Shown here: positions 16,779-25,798 of the stretch, piece by piece | Position numbering within the stretch: the stretch's first letter is position 1 | Layout of the letters: the number at the start of each line of letters is the position of its first letter | Source of the DNA: Catenulispora sp. GP43 | Lineage (GTDB): Bacteria; Actinomycetota; Actinomycetes; Streptomycetales; Catenulisporaceae | DNA: 64,000 bases | Direction of reading: 5' to 3' | Assembly: GCF_041260665.1 (NCBI RefSeq) | Contig: NZ_JBGCCT010000028.1 | Span: 62,001 to 126,000, forward strand | The notes under the pieces: generated by a model | The model's database searches: none | What the model was told of the DNA's origin: nothing | The model's input: the letters and a program-made list of their open reading frames with translations, nothing else | Made by a program: the position numbers and the translations under genes

Positions 16779-18305
16779 ATGCGTTCTGTCATGGTGCTAC
16801 TGACCGCCCTGGCCGCCTCCGCATCCCTCGTCACGGCCAGCGCCAGCGCCAGTGCCGGCTCCGGCTCCGGTCCGGTGCAACGGGTCTCGCCGGCGAACCC
16901 GGTCGTGGACTGCACGGCCGGCGCGGCCACCGGCACCCTTTATCCGAACACCACCACGGAGCCGTTCGTCTCCGTCGACCCGCGCCAGCCCCGCCGCGCG
17001 ATCGTCACCTGGCAGCAGGACCGCTGGAGCGACGGCGGCGCCCACGCCGGGGACTACGCCTGGACCTCGGACGGCACCCACTACACGGTCGGGACACTGC
17101 CGTTCGGCCAGTGCTCCGGCGCGAACGACTACCACCGGATCTCCGACCTGTGGGTGAGCTTCGGACCGGACGGAGTCGCGTACAGCAGTGCCCTGCAGTT
17201 CGACGAGAACACACCGCGCTCGGGCGTCGGCGGGGCGACGTCCTTCGACGGCGGAGCGACGTGGAAGTACGCGCAGCCGATCATCGCCGACGACGACCCG
17301 AACCTGGGCGACGACAAGAACTCCGTGACCGCGGACCAGTCGCATCCCGGTGTCGCCTATCAGGTGTGGGACCGGCTGGACACCTCGGACAACGGCTTCA
17401 CCGGCCCGGCGCTGATCTCCGTGACCCACGACCACGGCAGGACCTGGTCGAAGCCGGCGACCCTGGTCGACACCTCGGCGGTCGCGCCGTTCACCCAGAC
17501 CATCGGCAACATCGTCACCGAGGCCCCGAACGGCACGCTCTACGACTTCTTCAACCTGATCGAGTACACCGACGCCAACGCCGACAATGTGATCAGCTCG
17601 ACGTACTCGGTGGTGTCGTCCACCGACGAGGGCGCGACGTGGTCCAAGCCGACCCCGGTGACCCCCGACTCCTCGGTGGCCGAGGTGGACCCGAACGATC
17701 CGACCAAGGCGCTGCGGGCCGGCGGCGGCCTGGAGGCGGTCGCGGTGAACCCGGTGACCGGCCGGATCTGGCTGACGTATGAGGGCTCGGACTTCAGCGG
17801 CGGGAAGTACGACCAGGCCGAGCTGGTGTCCTCCGCCGACGGCGGCCGGACGTGGACGGCGCCGCAGCTGGTGAGCAAGCCGGGCGTACCGGCGTTCACG
17901 CCGGTGGTCTCCGTGGACGCGCTGGGCACGGTGAGCGTGTCGTACTACGACCTGCGCTACCTGCCGGCCGGCGACACCACGACGCTGCCGACGGCGCGGT
18001 TCCTGAAGGTGCTGCCGTTCGGCGACCCGCGGCTGGCGACCGAGCGGCAGCTGACGCCGGCGTTCGACTGGCTCCTGGCGCCGAACGCCGGCGGGTACAT
18101 GCTCGGCGACTACGAGGGCATGACGCCCGCCGGTCCGCTCGGGGAGCAGAACGTGTTCGTGGCTTCGCTGAACGCGCCGCAGCACGCCACCGACGTGTAC
18201 AGCGGGGTATTCGTCGGGCCGTTCTCGGCGGCCGGCGGGGACGGCCGGACGCCCGCCGCACACGCGGCGCCGTCCACGCACGCAGCGCGGGTGATGAACC
18301 GGTAG
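16779..18305 (+). CDS. Secreted sialidase-like protein with Asp-box (BNR) repeats
   Basis: The ATG at 16779 starts a 508-residue product with a signal peptide (MRSVMVLLTALAASASLVTA, cleavage near ASASA). Four Asp-box motifs (S/T-x-D-x-G-x-T-W) are visible: SFDGGATW, HDHGRTW, STDEGATW and SADGGRTW. Such repeats mark a six-bladed propeller fold found in sialidases and related exo-glycosidases and binding proteins. The catalytic Tyr/Glu and arginine triad of true sialidases cannot be confirmed by eye, so activity is uncertain. It is secreted, probably into the medium or cell wall. It is followed by an inverted repeat and is convergent with the sigma-fusion gene. Confidence 0.8.
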   Translation: MRSVMVLLTALAASASLVTASASASAGSGSGPVQRVSPANPVVDCTAGAATGTLYPNTTTEPFVSVDPRQPRRAIVTWQQDRWSDGGAHAGDYAWTSDGTHYTVGTLPFGQCSGANDYHRISDLWVSFGPDGVAYSSALQFDENTPRSGVGGATSFDGGATWKYAQPIIADDDPNLGDDKNSVTADQSHPGVAYQVWDRLDTSDNGFTGPALISVTHDHGRTWSKPATLVDTSAVAPFTQTIGNIVTEAPNGTLYDFFNLIEYTDANADNVISSTYSVVSSTDEGATWSKPTPVTPDSSVAEVDPNDPTKALRAGGGLEAVAVNPVTGRIWLTYEGSDFSGGKYDQAELVSSADGGRTWTAPQLVSKPGVPAFTPVVSVDALGTVSVSYYDLRYLPAGDTTTLPTARFLKVLPFGDPRLATERQLTPAFDWLLAPNAGGYMLGDYEGMTPAGPLGEQNVFVASLNAPQHATDVYSGVFVGPFSAAGGDGRTPAAHAAPSTHAARVMNR

Positions 18306-18331
18306 CGGGGCTTTTCCGGTAGCGGACAAAG

Positions 18332-18371
18332 GGAAGGCGCCCGACGGGCTGGGACACGTCGAGCGCCTTCC
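18332..18371. terminator. Inverted repeat between convergent genes, likely terminator
   Basis: GGAAGGCGC at 18332-18340 and GCGCCTTCC at 18363-18371 form a perfect 9-base-pair stem with a 22-base loop. It lies between the sialidase-like stop and the convergent sigma-fusion stop. No clear T-run follows, as is common in high-GC actinobacteria. Confidence 0.55.
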
Positions 18372-18455
18372 GGGGCTCCGGCGCGGCGGGTGCCGGAGCG
18401 TCTGTGGGCCGCCTTTATAGGCCGCGATCTCCGCCTCTGTAATGGCGGATGGCGA

Positions 18456-21400
18456 TCAGTGAAGCGGCTTGCGATGCGAGGGCTTGGGTGCGGGGCTGGT
18501 GCCGGTGGGCGTCGGCGACGTCGAGCCGCCCGAGGAGCTCGGGCCGCCGGACGTGCTCGATCCGCCGGACGTGCTCGGACCGCCCGGTGAGCTCGGGCCG
18601 CGCGACGGGGCGCTGCTGGACGAGGTCGGGCCGCCCGGGCTGCTCGGGCTGCTCGGGCCGCTCGCGCTCTGGCTCGAGGGCGCCGAGCTGTGCGGCGTGC
18701 TGGGGCTGCTCACCGGGCTGGTCGGCGTCCCCGAGGGCGTGCTGCTCGGGTTCGTGGGCGGCGTGCTGGACGGGCCGGACGGCGAGCCGCCGCTCGGGCT
18801 GCTCGGGCTGCTCGGACCGGTCGGGCCACTGGGGCTGCTCGAACCGCCGCCGGAGCCGCCGACGCCGTTGATCGAGACCATCTGGCCGCTGGGGTCGAAG
18901 CGCACGTGCGCGGTCCAGGGGCCGCTCGGTGCGGCCGAGGAGTCCACCAGGATGTGGACCGACGTCTGGGCGCCGCCGGCGAGCATGCCGGAGGTGGCGC
19001 TGAGGCTGAGCCAGGAGGCGTCGGGGGACGCGGCCCAGCTGATCGGCGAGGTGCCGGAGTTCCAGAGGGTCACGTCCACGTCGCCGGGGTTGTTCGAGCG
19101 CTGCGACACGCTGATGTGCAGCTGCGCGTCCCCGCTCGGGTCCTGCGACGGCGCGGAGGTCTGCGACGGCGGCGGGTCCACCGGGCCGTTGAAGGGCAGG
19201 CTGCTCCCGGCGGTGGGCGCCGAGGACGAGGGCGTCGTCGGCAGCACCGCCGCGACCACCTGCGCGGTCACGGTGTCCCCGCCGGGCAGCCCGCCGGAGC
19301 GCACGCTGCCGGCCACCGGCAGCGCGGGCCCGGCGTCCGGGCTGGAGCTGGGACGCGGGTAGTCCGGCGTCTGCGAGCTGTTGGCGCCCGGATCCGGCGG
19401 CGTGAACAGCGTCTTGGTGCCGGCCGGCGAGGACGGCACGAAGAGCACGAAGGCCGTCACCCCGGCCGCCCCGACCCCGCTGAGCACGGCGGAACTGGCC
19501 AGCGCGGACTTGACGCCCGGCCGGTTGCGCCGGCGCGGGTCCGGCGCGCCGCCCATGGGCCGCGTGAAGACGCGAGTGGCGTCGTGCGCCGCCCGCGCGC
19601 CGGGCATCATGCCCAAGGGCATGACGGCGGTCGGCATGACTCCCACCGGGGCGATCGGCGGCACCCGGGCCCCGGCGGGATCGCCGGCGGCCACCGACGC
19701 GGCGGCGCTCGCGGCGGCCTCATACGCGTCGCCGACCGGGGCGACCCCCCGCCGCACGGCCTCGATCCCCCGCCGCCGGCCCTCGACGGCCGCGGCGACA
19801 GAGTTGCGGGGCACGGGGCCGCGGGTCCGCGTGGGGACCGGGCGGACCGGCCGGACGTCGTCGAAGACGCCGGGCTCGCGCGCGGTGCGGGCGGTGATCA
19901 GCGTGTCCTCGATGGAGGAATCGCGGGCCGGGCCGAAGGAGGCGACGAGATCTTCGGCGCGCAGGCCGGCGAGGACTTCGGTGCAGGGAAGGGCGGCCGG
20001 CTCGCGATCGGGCTCGGGCTCGGGCTCGGGGAACGCTCCGCCGGCCAGTGCCTCGGCACGATCGTCGCGGTCGAAGCTCGCACGGGCGGACCGCCGCTGC
20101 GGCAAGCCCTCGGTACCGCGCTCGTAACCCTCCCCCGCAGACCACCCCTCGGCCGGACCGCCCCGCTGCAACAGATCCTCGGCCAGGCCGCCCCGCTCGG
20201 CCCCGAACTCCGCGACCCCGGCAACCCCCGCGGCCCGCTCGTCCCCGGTCGCCGCACCACCCCGTCGCGGCGCCCCGGCATCGGCGGCCAGTCCCCGGCG
20301 CGGGGCGATCGGCCCCTCGTCCAGCTCCGCCGACCCGCGGCGCAGCCGGCGGCGCCGCTCGGTTCCGGCGCTCACAACAGCACCATCGAGACCACTTCCC
20401 TCGTCCATCGTGTTCGCCGGCGTCTTCGCGTCGGGGGACGCGGGCGCCGGGGTGCGTAATCGCTCCGGGGCCGTCGCCACCTCGCCGGCGACCGCCTCCG
20501 CGGCGGCCGAGGAGACGCGGCCGGCCAGCAGCGCCCCCAGGCGCCGCTGGCGGCGCTCCACCGGCATCGGGGCGGCGGTGCGGGGCTGGTGCTGCGGACG
20601 CTCCGACGGCGGCCGCGGCGTCGCTATCGCCGGGAAGCCGAAGGGGTCGAAGCGCGTCAGCCGGGTGGCGATCGCGGCCTTCTCCGCCGCCTTCTCCGGG
20701 GTGCTGTCCAGCAGGTCGCCCAGGACCCGCTCGCGCAGTTCCCGCGGCGCCGGGACGTGCGGCAGGATCGACGGGGCCTGCGGCGCCCCGAGCACCTTGT
20801 GCAGGTGGTACTGGCAGCGGGAGCAGGCGTCGACGTGCGCGACCAGCGGTTCGCGGCGCTGCGCGGTCAGCCGGCCCGACCAGCCCGCGGCCAGCGCGGC
20901 CAGGTCCGGGCAGTGCGAGCGCGAAGTGCGCAGCAGCGCCAGGGCCGCCAGCGAGCGCTCCAGTTCGTGCCAGGCCTGCGACAGGACCTCGAACGACTCG
21001 GCCGCCGGCTTGCCCAGCATCATCCCGACCGCGCGGCTCTCCATCCCGTGGCGGACCGAGAGCTCCAGCACCTCGCGGTGCGCCGCGGTCAGGCCGTCGG
21101 TGTCCGGCCAGTCCAGCGAGGCCAGTTCCGCCGACAGCAGGGTGCGCTCCAGCTCGGCCATCGACGCGTCCTTGGCGGCAGGCGCCACGACCGAGGCTGA
21201 GCCCGCCGCCGGGGACGCCGCCAGGCGCAGCCGCGGCAGCTTCCCGGCCCGGCAGTAGTGCCGGGTGATCGCGTACAGCCACGGCCGCAGCATCTCGGCG
21301 TCACCGAGGTGCGCCACGTGGTGGTCGGCGGCGACGAAGGCGCAGTACACCGCCGAGGCCGCGGCCTCGTGGTGGCGCAGGCCGCCGAGGGCGTAGGTGT

Positions 21401-21521
21401 GCAGACCGTCCGCATAGGCGTCGTAGGCCGCCGCGCGCCCCCAACTGTCGGAGACGCTGTCCCGGTTCACCGGGTCCGCGGGATCCAGGGGATCCGTGGC
21501 GTTCGAGTCGTGGTCTTTCAC
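18456..21521 (-). CDS. Large membrane-anchored sigma-factor-like fusion protein with zinc-finger-like motif and BACON-like domain
   Basis: A GTG at 21521 (KDHDSNATDPLDPADP follows) starts a 1021-residue protein; the longer frame to 21656 is not supported. Domains in order: ECF-sigma-like region 2 (about 25-100, with MLRPWLYAITRHYCRAGKLP), region-4-like HTH segment (about 145-210, REVLELSVRHGMESRAVGMM), a zinc-finger-like motif VAHVDACSRCQYHLHKV (about 235-250), a long disordered Arg/Glu/Ala/Pro-rich cytosolic part (about 290-670), one transmembrane helix (about 673-695), a Ser/Pro-rich stalk, a BACON-like beta domain (about 800-885; DASWLSLSATSGMLAGGAQT) and a Ser/Pro/Gly-rich tail. It reads as sigma factor, anti-sigma motif and external sensor in one chain. 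Next to it lies a smaller paralogue with the same order. Sigma activity is not proven. Confidence 0.75.
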   Translation of the reverse strand: MKDHDSNATDPLDPADPVNRDSVSDSWGRAAAYDAYADGLHTYALGGLRHHEAAASAVYCAFVAADHHVAHLGDAEMLRPWLYAITRHYCRAGKLPRLRLAASPAAGSASVVAPAAKDASMAELERTLLSAELASLDWPDTDGLTAAHREVLELSVRHGMESRAVGMMLGKPAAESFEVLSQAWHELERSLAALALLRTSRSHCPDLAALAAGWSGRLTAQRREPLVAHVDACSRCQYHLHKVLGAPQAPSILPHVPAPRELRERVLGDLLDSTPEKAAEKAAIATRLTRFDPFGFPAIATPRPPSERPQHQPRTAAPMPVERRQRRLGALLAGRVSSAAAEAVAGEVATAPERLRTPAPASPDAKTPANTMDEGSGLDGAVVSAGTERRRRLRRGSAELDEGPIAPRRGLAADAGAPRRGGAATGDERAAGVAGVAEFGAERGGLAEDLLQRGGPAEGWSAGEGYERGTEGLPQRRSARASFDRDDRAEALAGGAFPEPEPEPDREPAALPCTEVLAGLRAEDLVASFGPARDSSIEDTLITARTAREPGVFDDVRPVRPVPTRTRGPVPRNSVAAAVEGRRRGIEAVRRGVAPVGDAYEAAASAAASVAAGDPAGARVPPIAPVGVMPTAVMPLGMMPGARAAHDATRVFTRPMGGAPDPRRRNRPGVKSALASSAVLSGVGAAGVTAFVLFVPSSPAGTKTLFTPPDPGANSSQTPDYPRPSSSPDAGPALPVAGSVRSGGLPGGDTVTAQVVAAVLPTTPSSSAPTAGSSLPFNGPVDPPPSQTSAPSQDPSGDAQLHISVSQRSNNPGDVDVTLWNSGTSPISWAASPDASWLSLSATSGMLAGGAQTSVHILVDSSAAPSGPWTAHVRFDPSGQMVSINGVGGSGGGSSSPSGPTGPSSPSSPSGGSPSGPSSTPPTNPSSTPSGTPTSPVSSPSTPHSSAPSSQSASGPSSPSSPGGPTSSSSAPSRGPSSPGGPSTSGGSSTSGGPSSSGGSTSPTPTGTSPAPKPSHRKPLH

Positions 21522-21692
21522 ACCAGCCGACGTTAGACATGCGTCGGTGGGCTGATCGGGATAATCGGCCCAGGTTGCCCCCTTCGAGGGGTTCTGCGGC
21601 TCGGGCCGTGACCAAACACCGACGTCACTCGACCGAGCGACACGCACTCGGCGCACGCCCGGCCGCGCGCGCCGTGGCGCGCGCGGGGCGGA

Positions 21693-22994
21693 TCAGCTGG
21701 AGGTGGCGCTCGTCGGCGGCGGCGTGTCGGTCGTCGAGCTGGTGGTGTTGCTGGGCAGCTGGTTCGACGTCGGCGGCGGCACCGGCTGACTCGTGCTCGC
21801 CGACGTCGTCGGCTTCTTACTCGGCGAGGAAGTCGTGTGCGAGGTCGTCGCCGTCGAGCGCCGAGTGGTCGCCGTCGTGTGGTGCGTCGACCCGGTGTCC
21901 TGCCCGCCGCCGGTCGGCACGGCGCCGGTGCCGGTGGCCGAACCCGTCGCCGAGTCCGTGGACTGCGGTGTCGTGGGCGCCGTCGAGGAGCCGTCCGAGG
22001 AGGAGGCGCCGTTGGTGTCCGTACCGGCCGCCGAGGACGACGCCGACGTCGTGGTCCCGGTCCCGGCCGGCGCGCCCTTGCTGCCCCCGCCGCCGGCCAT
22101 CGCGACCGCGACGCCGCCGACCGCCAGCACCACCAGCGCGATACCGGCTATCGGCAGCAGCTTGCGGGCCCCGCCCACGCCGGACTTGCCGCCGGCGGTC
22201 GGGAACCCGGACTCGTCGAAGGCGCCGGCCCGGGTGGCGATGCGCTGGCAGAAGGCCGCGCCGGCCGGGTCGCGCAGGGTGTCCAGCACCCGGGCGCGCA
22301 CGCCCGGCGGGACGAACGCGTGCGGCAGTTCCTCGAACAGCCGCAGCGGGCGCCGGTTCTCGATGTGGTCCGCGCAGGCCTGGTCGGCCTTCACGTGCCG
22401 GGAGACCGCGTCCAGCCAGGGCTCCACGCCCTTGCCGTCCAGCCGGTCGAAGCGCTTGCCGAGCTCGGCGATCTCCGCGCAGCGCGGGTCGCCGACCCGG
22501 TTGGCCAGCACCGCGGTCAGGCCGTTCTCCAGGTCGTCCTGGGCGTCCTGGACGACCTGCCCGATCTGCTCCTCGGACATGTCCATGACCAGCGCCAGGT
22601 CGCCGTCCACCATCCGGTGGCGGAAGGCCAGGTCGAGGATCTCGCGGCTCTCCGGCGGCAGCATCGCGTAGACGTCCAGCGCGGCCCGGGCGAACCGGTC
22701 GTTGCGGGTGCCCTGCGCGGCGTCGGCGGGGATGTCGTCGGAGACCCCCAGGCGCAGCGCCTCGTGGCGGCTCAGCGCGTAGAGCCAGGCGCCGAGCTCG
22801 TCGGGGTTGGCCAGTTCGCGGATCCGGCTGTTGGCGACGATGAACGCGTCACGCAGCGCGTCGGCGGCCAGCTCGTGATCGGCGAGCAGGTCATAACAAT
22901 ATGCATACAAGCGCGCGCCGTATGTGTCATAGATCTGCCCGATGGCGAGCTGATCCCCCGCGCGTAGCGCCGTCACCATTTCCCGGTCAGTCAC
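21693..22994 (-). CDS. Membrane-anchored sigma-factor-like protein with Ser/Thr-rich external region
   Basis: The GTG at 22994 gives a 433-residue protein. Region 2 of ECF sigma factors spans about 5-75 (IGQIYDTYGARLYAYCYDLL, GAWLYALSRHEALRLG), and the region-4-like segment about 110-165 (LPPESREILDLAFRHRMVDG). A degenerate zinc-finger-like motif RHVKADQACADHI follows near 205-217. One transmembrane helix lies at about 278-300 (LLPIAGIALVVLAVGGVAVA) and the rest is a Ser/Thr/Pro-rich extracytoplasmic tail with no folded domain visible. Such sigma-plus-membrane fusions are known in ECF groups with C-terminal extensions in actinobacteria. It is divergent from radA with a gap of 193 bases. Confidence 0.8.
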   Translation of the reverse strand: MTDREMVTALRAGDQLAIGQIYDTYGARLYAYCYDLLADHELAADALRDAFIVANSRIRELANPDELGAWLYALSRHEALRLGVSDDIPADAAQGTRNDRFARAALDVYAMLPPESREILDLAFRHRMVDGDLALVMDMSEEQIGQVVQDAQDDLENGLTAVLANRVGDPRCAEIAELGKRFDRLDGKGVEPWLDAVSRHVKADQACADHIENRRPLRLFEELPHAFVPPGVRARVLDTLRDPAGAAFCQRIATRAGAFDESGFPTAGGKSGVGGARKLLPIAGIALVVLAVGGVAVAMAGGGGSKGAPAGTGTTTSASSSAAGTDTNGASSSDGSSTAPTTPQSTDSATGSATGTGAVPTGGGQDTGSTHHTTATTRRSTATTSHTTSSPSKKPTTSASTSQPVPPPTSNQLPSNTTSSTTDTPPPTSATSS

Positions 22995-23187
22995 GGCCCC
23001 AGACGTTAAGCCATTCGAGCGACAACTAGCCAGTGGATCAGGGCATTCGACCAGAGGTTGGCGTCGAAATCACCCTGTTTACACCGATAGATACCGCACG
23101 ATTTATCCCGCGCGCGTACGCGAGGAGCCCCCGCGGTGGCCGGGCGGCCGCCCGAACCATGTCGGAGCCGACCGCTACCGTGGCCTC

Positions 23188-24594
23188 ATGCCGACCGCCA
23201 ACTCCCGCGCCCGGAAGGCCGACTCGGCGGCCTCGTACCAGTGCACCGAGTGCGGCACACAGTACGCGAAATGGGTCGGCCGCTGCGGCGAGTGCCAGAC
23301 CTGGGGCAGCGTTGAGGAACGCGGCGCCGCCAAGTCCGCGCCGAAGACCGTGGCCACCATGCCGGCCCAGAAGGCCCGCCCGATCGGCGAGGTCGCGGTG
23401 GACGACGCCGCCGCGGTCCCGACCGGCGTCGGCGAGCTGGACCGGGTCCTGGGCGGCGGGATCGTGCCCGGCGCGGTGGTCCTGCTGGCCGGCGAGCCGG
23501 GCATCGGCAAGTCGACCCTGCTGCTGGAGGCCGCGGCCGCCTACGCCGCCTCCGGCGCCACCACCCTGGTGGTCACCGGCGAGGAGTCGGCGGCCCAGGT
23601 CCGGCTGCGCGCCGACCGGATCAAGGCGCTGCACCCCAACCTGTTCCTGGCCGCCGAGACCGACCTGGGCTCGGTGCTCGGCCAGATCGAGGCGGTGCGG
23701 CCGCGGCTGGTCATCGTGGACTCGGTGCAGACCATCGCCTCGGCGGCGGTGGACGGCACCCCCGGCGGCGTGACCCAGGTCCGCGAGGTGGCCGCCGCGC
23801 TGATCCGGGACGCCAAGGAGCGCAACATGGCGTGCGTGCTGGTCGGGCACGTCACCAAGGACGGCAGCATCGCCGGCCCGCGCATCCTGGAGCACCTGGT
23901 CGACGTGGTCCTGCAGTTCGAGGGCGACCGCGCCTCCTCGCTGCGCCTGATCCGCGCCGCGAAGAACCGCTATGGCGCCAGCGACGAGATCGGCTGCTTC
24001 GAGATGCACGACACCGGCATCCGCGGCCTGTCCGACCCCTCGGGCCTGTTCCTGTCCCGCCGGCCGGTCCCGGTCCCGGGCACCTGCGTCACCGTCACCC
24101 TGGAGGGCCGCCGGCCGCTGGTCGCCGAGGTGCAGGCGCTGGTCACCAAGACCAGCGCCCCGACCCCGCGCCGGGCCTCCTCGGGCCTGGACACCAACCG
24201 GGTGGCGATGATCCTGGCGGTGCTCCAGCAGCGCGGCGGCATCGCCGGGCTGGCGAGCTCGGAGATCTACAGCGCGACCGTCGGCGGCGTGCGGCTCACC
24301 GAGCCGGCCGCGGACCTGGCCACCCTGCTCGCGCTGGCCTCGGCCACGGTGAACGAGCCGGTCGGCGAGGGCGTGGTGGCCATCGGCGAGGTCGGGCTGG
24401 CCGGCGAGGTGCGGCCGGTGACCGGGGTGCGGCGGCGGCTCACCGAGGCCGCGCGGCTGGGCTTCAAGACCGCGCTGGTCCCGCCGGATCCGGACGGCAA
24501 GGAATACGGCGGGAACCTTGCGGGGCTGTCGATCGTCGAAGTGGGCGACGTCCGGGCAGCGCTTCACGCCGTGGCGACCGGCTCGCGCCGGTAA
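23188..24594 (+). CDS. radA: DNA repair protein RadA (Sms)
   Basis: The ATG at 23188 starts a 468-residue protein of normal length. A four-Cys zinc finger is at about 19-36 (YQCTECGTQYAKWVGRCGEC). Walker A GEPGIGKSTLL sits near 103-113, and the RadA-specific KNRYG motif near 260. The C-terminal third is a Lon-protease-like domain lacking the catalytic pair. RadA is a hexameric helicase that drives branch migration during homologous recombination. It is followed by disA 115 bases downstream, an arrangement conserved in actinobacteria and in firmicutes. Confidence 0.97.
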   Translation: MPTANSRARKADSAASYQCTECGTQYAKWVGRCGECQTWGSVEERGAAKSAPKTVATMPAQKARPIGEVAVDDAAAVPTGVGELDRVLGGGIVPGAVVLLAGEPGIGKSTLLLEAAAAYAASGATTLVVTGEESAAQVRLRADRIKALHPNLFLAAETDLGSVLGQIEAVRPRLVIVDSVQTIASAAVDGTPGGVTQVREVAAALIRDAKERNMACVLVGHVTKDGSIAGPRILEHLVDVVLQFEGDRASSLRLIRAAKNRYGASDEIGCFEMHDTGIRGLSDPSGLFLSRRPVPVPGTCVTVTLEGRRPLVAEVQALVTKTSAPTPRRASSGLDTNRVAMILAVLQQRGGIAGLASSEIYSATVGGVRLTEPAADLATLLALASATVNEPVGEGVVAIGEVGLAGEVRPVTGVRRRLTEAARLGFKTALVPPDPDGKEYGGNLAGLSIVEVGDVRAALHAVATGSRR

Positions 24595-24709
24595 GGTTGA
24601 GACACTACGACCGTTTGCTTCCCGCGCTCGTGGAGACCGGGGACGAGCGGCACATGGGGGCCCCGGGCACCCGGGGCGGGAACAACGAGAGCAGGATGGG
24701 ATTCGCACA

Positions 24710-25798
24710 GTGACAGGTGAGGCCTCCGAACGCGCCGCCCTGTCGGCGATCCTGTCCACCGTCGCCCCGGGCACCGTGCTGCGCGACGGCCTGGAGCGCA
24801 TCCTGCGCGGCAACACCGGCGGCCTGGTGGTCTTCGGCTTCGACAAGCTCGTGGACGAGATGGCCACCGGCGGTTTCGTGCTCGACGTCGAGTTCTCCCC
24901 GCAGCGGCTGCGTGAGCTGTGCAAGATGGACGGCGCCGTGGTGGTCTCCAGCGACGGCTCCCGCATCGTGCGCGCCGGCGTCCAGCTGGTCCCGGACCCG
25001 GCGATCCCGACCGCGGAGACCGGCACCCGGCACCGCACCGCCGACCGCGTCGCCAAGCAGACCGGCTTCCCGGTGCTGTCGGTGTCGCAGTCGATGCGCA
25101 TCATCGCGCTCTACCTGCGCGGCCAGCGCGTGGTGCTGGAGGACTCCGGCGCGATCCTGTCCAAGGCGAACCAGGCGCTGGCCACGCTGGAGCGCTACAA
25201 GCTCCGGCTGGACGAGGTCACCGGCACGCTGTCGGCGCTGGAGATCGAGGACCTGGTGACGGTCCGCGACGTGGCGGCGGTGGCGCAGCGCCTGGAGATG
25301 GTGACCCGCATCGCCGACGAGGTGGCCGGCTACGTGGTCCAGCTCGGCGTGGACGGCCGGCTGCTGTCCCTGCAGCTGGACGAGCTGATGGCCGGCGTGG
25401 ACCCGGACCGCGACCTGATCGCCCGCGACTACCTGCCCGAGCGCACCGGCAAGAAGGCGCGCACCGTCTCCGACGTCTCCGACGACCTCGGCGGCCTGGA
25501 CCGCACCCAGCTGCTCGACCTGCTGCAGGTGGCCAGGGCGATGGGCTTCGGCGGCGGCGTGGAGGTGCTGGAGTCCGCGGTCTCCCCGCGCGGCTACCGG
25601 CTGCTGGCCAAGGTGCCGCGGCTGCCCGGCGCGGTCATCGACCGGCTGGTCGAGCACTTCGGCGGGCTGCAGAAGCTGCTCGCGGCCTCCATCGACGACC
25701 TGCAGCGGGTCGAGGGTGTCGGGGAGACCCGGGCCCGGTCGGTGCGCGAGGGGCTGTCACGGCTGGCGGAGTCCTCGATCCTCGAGCGGTACGTCTGA
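24710..25798 (+). CDS. disA: DNA integrity scanning diadenylate cyclase DisA
   Basis: The GTG at 24710 gives VTGEASERAALSAILSTVAP, the usual start region of actinobacterial DisA; upstream frame to 24518 lies in the radA end. The 362-residue protein has the DAC domain with DGAVVVS (about 74-80) and the GTRHR motif (about 105-109) for ATP binding, a middle helical linker and a C-terminal helix-hairpin-helix (VEGVGETRARSVREGL) for branched DNA. It makes c-di-AMP and senses stalled or recombining DNA. Its tail overlaps the convergent MFS pseudogene by about 40 bases. Confidence 0.95.
   Translation: MTGEASERAALSAILSTVAPGTVLRDGLERILRGNTGGLVVFGFDKLVDEMATGGFVLDVEFSPQRLRELCKMDGAVVVSSDGSRIVRAGVQLVPDPAIPTAETGTRHRTADRVAKQTGFPVLSVSQSMRIIALYLRGQRVVLEDSGAILSKANQALATLERYKLRLDEVTGTLSALEIEDLVTVRDVAAVAQRLEMVTRIADEVAGYVVQLGVDGRLLSLQLDELMAGVDPDRDLIARDYLPERTGKKARTVSDVSDDLGGLDRTQLLDLLQVARAMGFGGGVEVLESAVSPRGYRLLAKVPRLPGAVIDRLVEHFGGLQKLLAASIDDLQRVEGVGETRARSVREGLSRLAESSILERYV

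Noticed and set aside
18469-20459. Long rightward frames across the large sigma-fusion gene
   Set aside because: They are antisense shadows caused by high GC at third positions; residues are Arg/Gly/Ala-rich with no domains.
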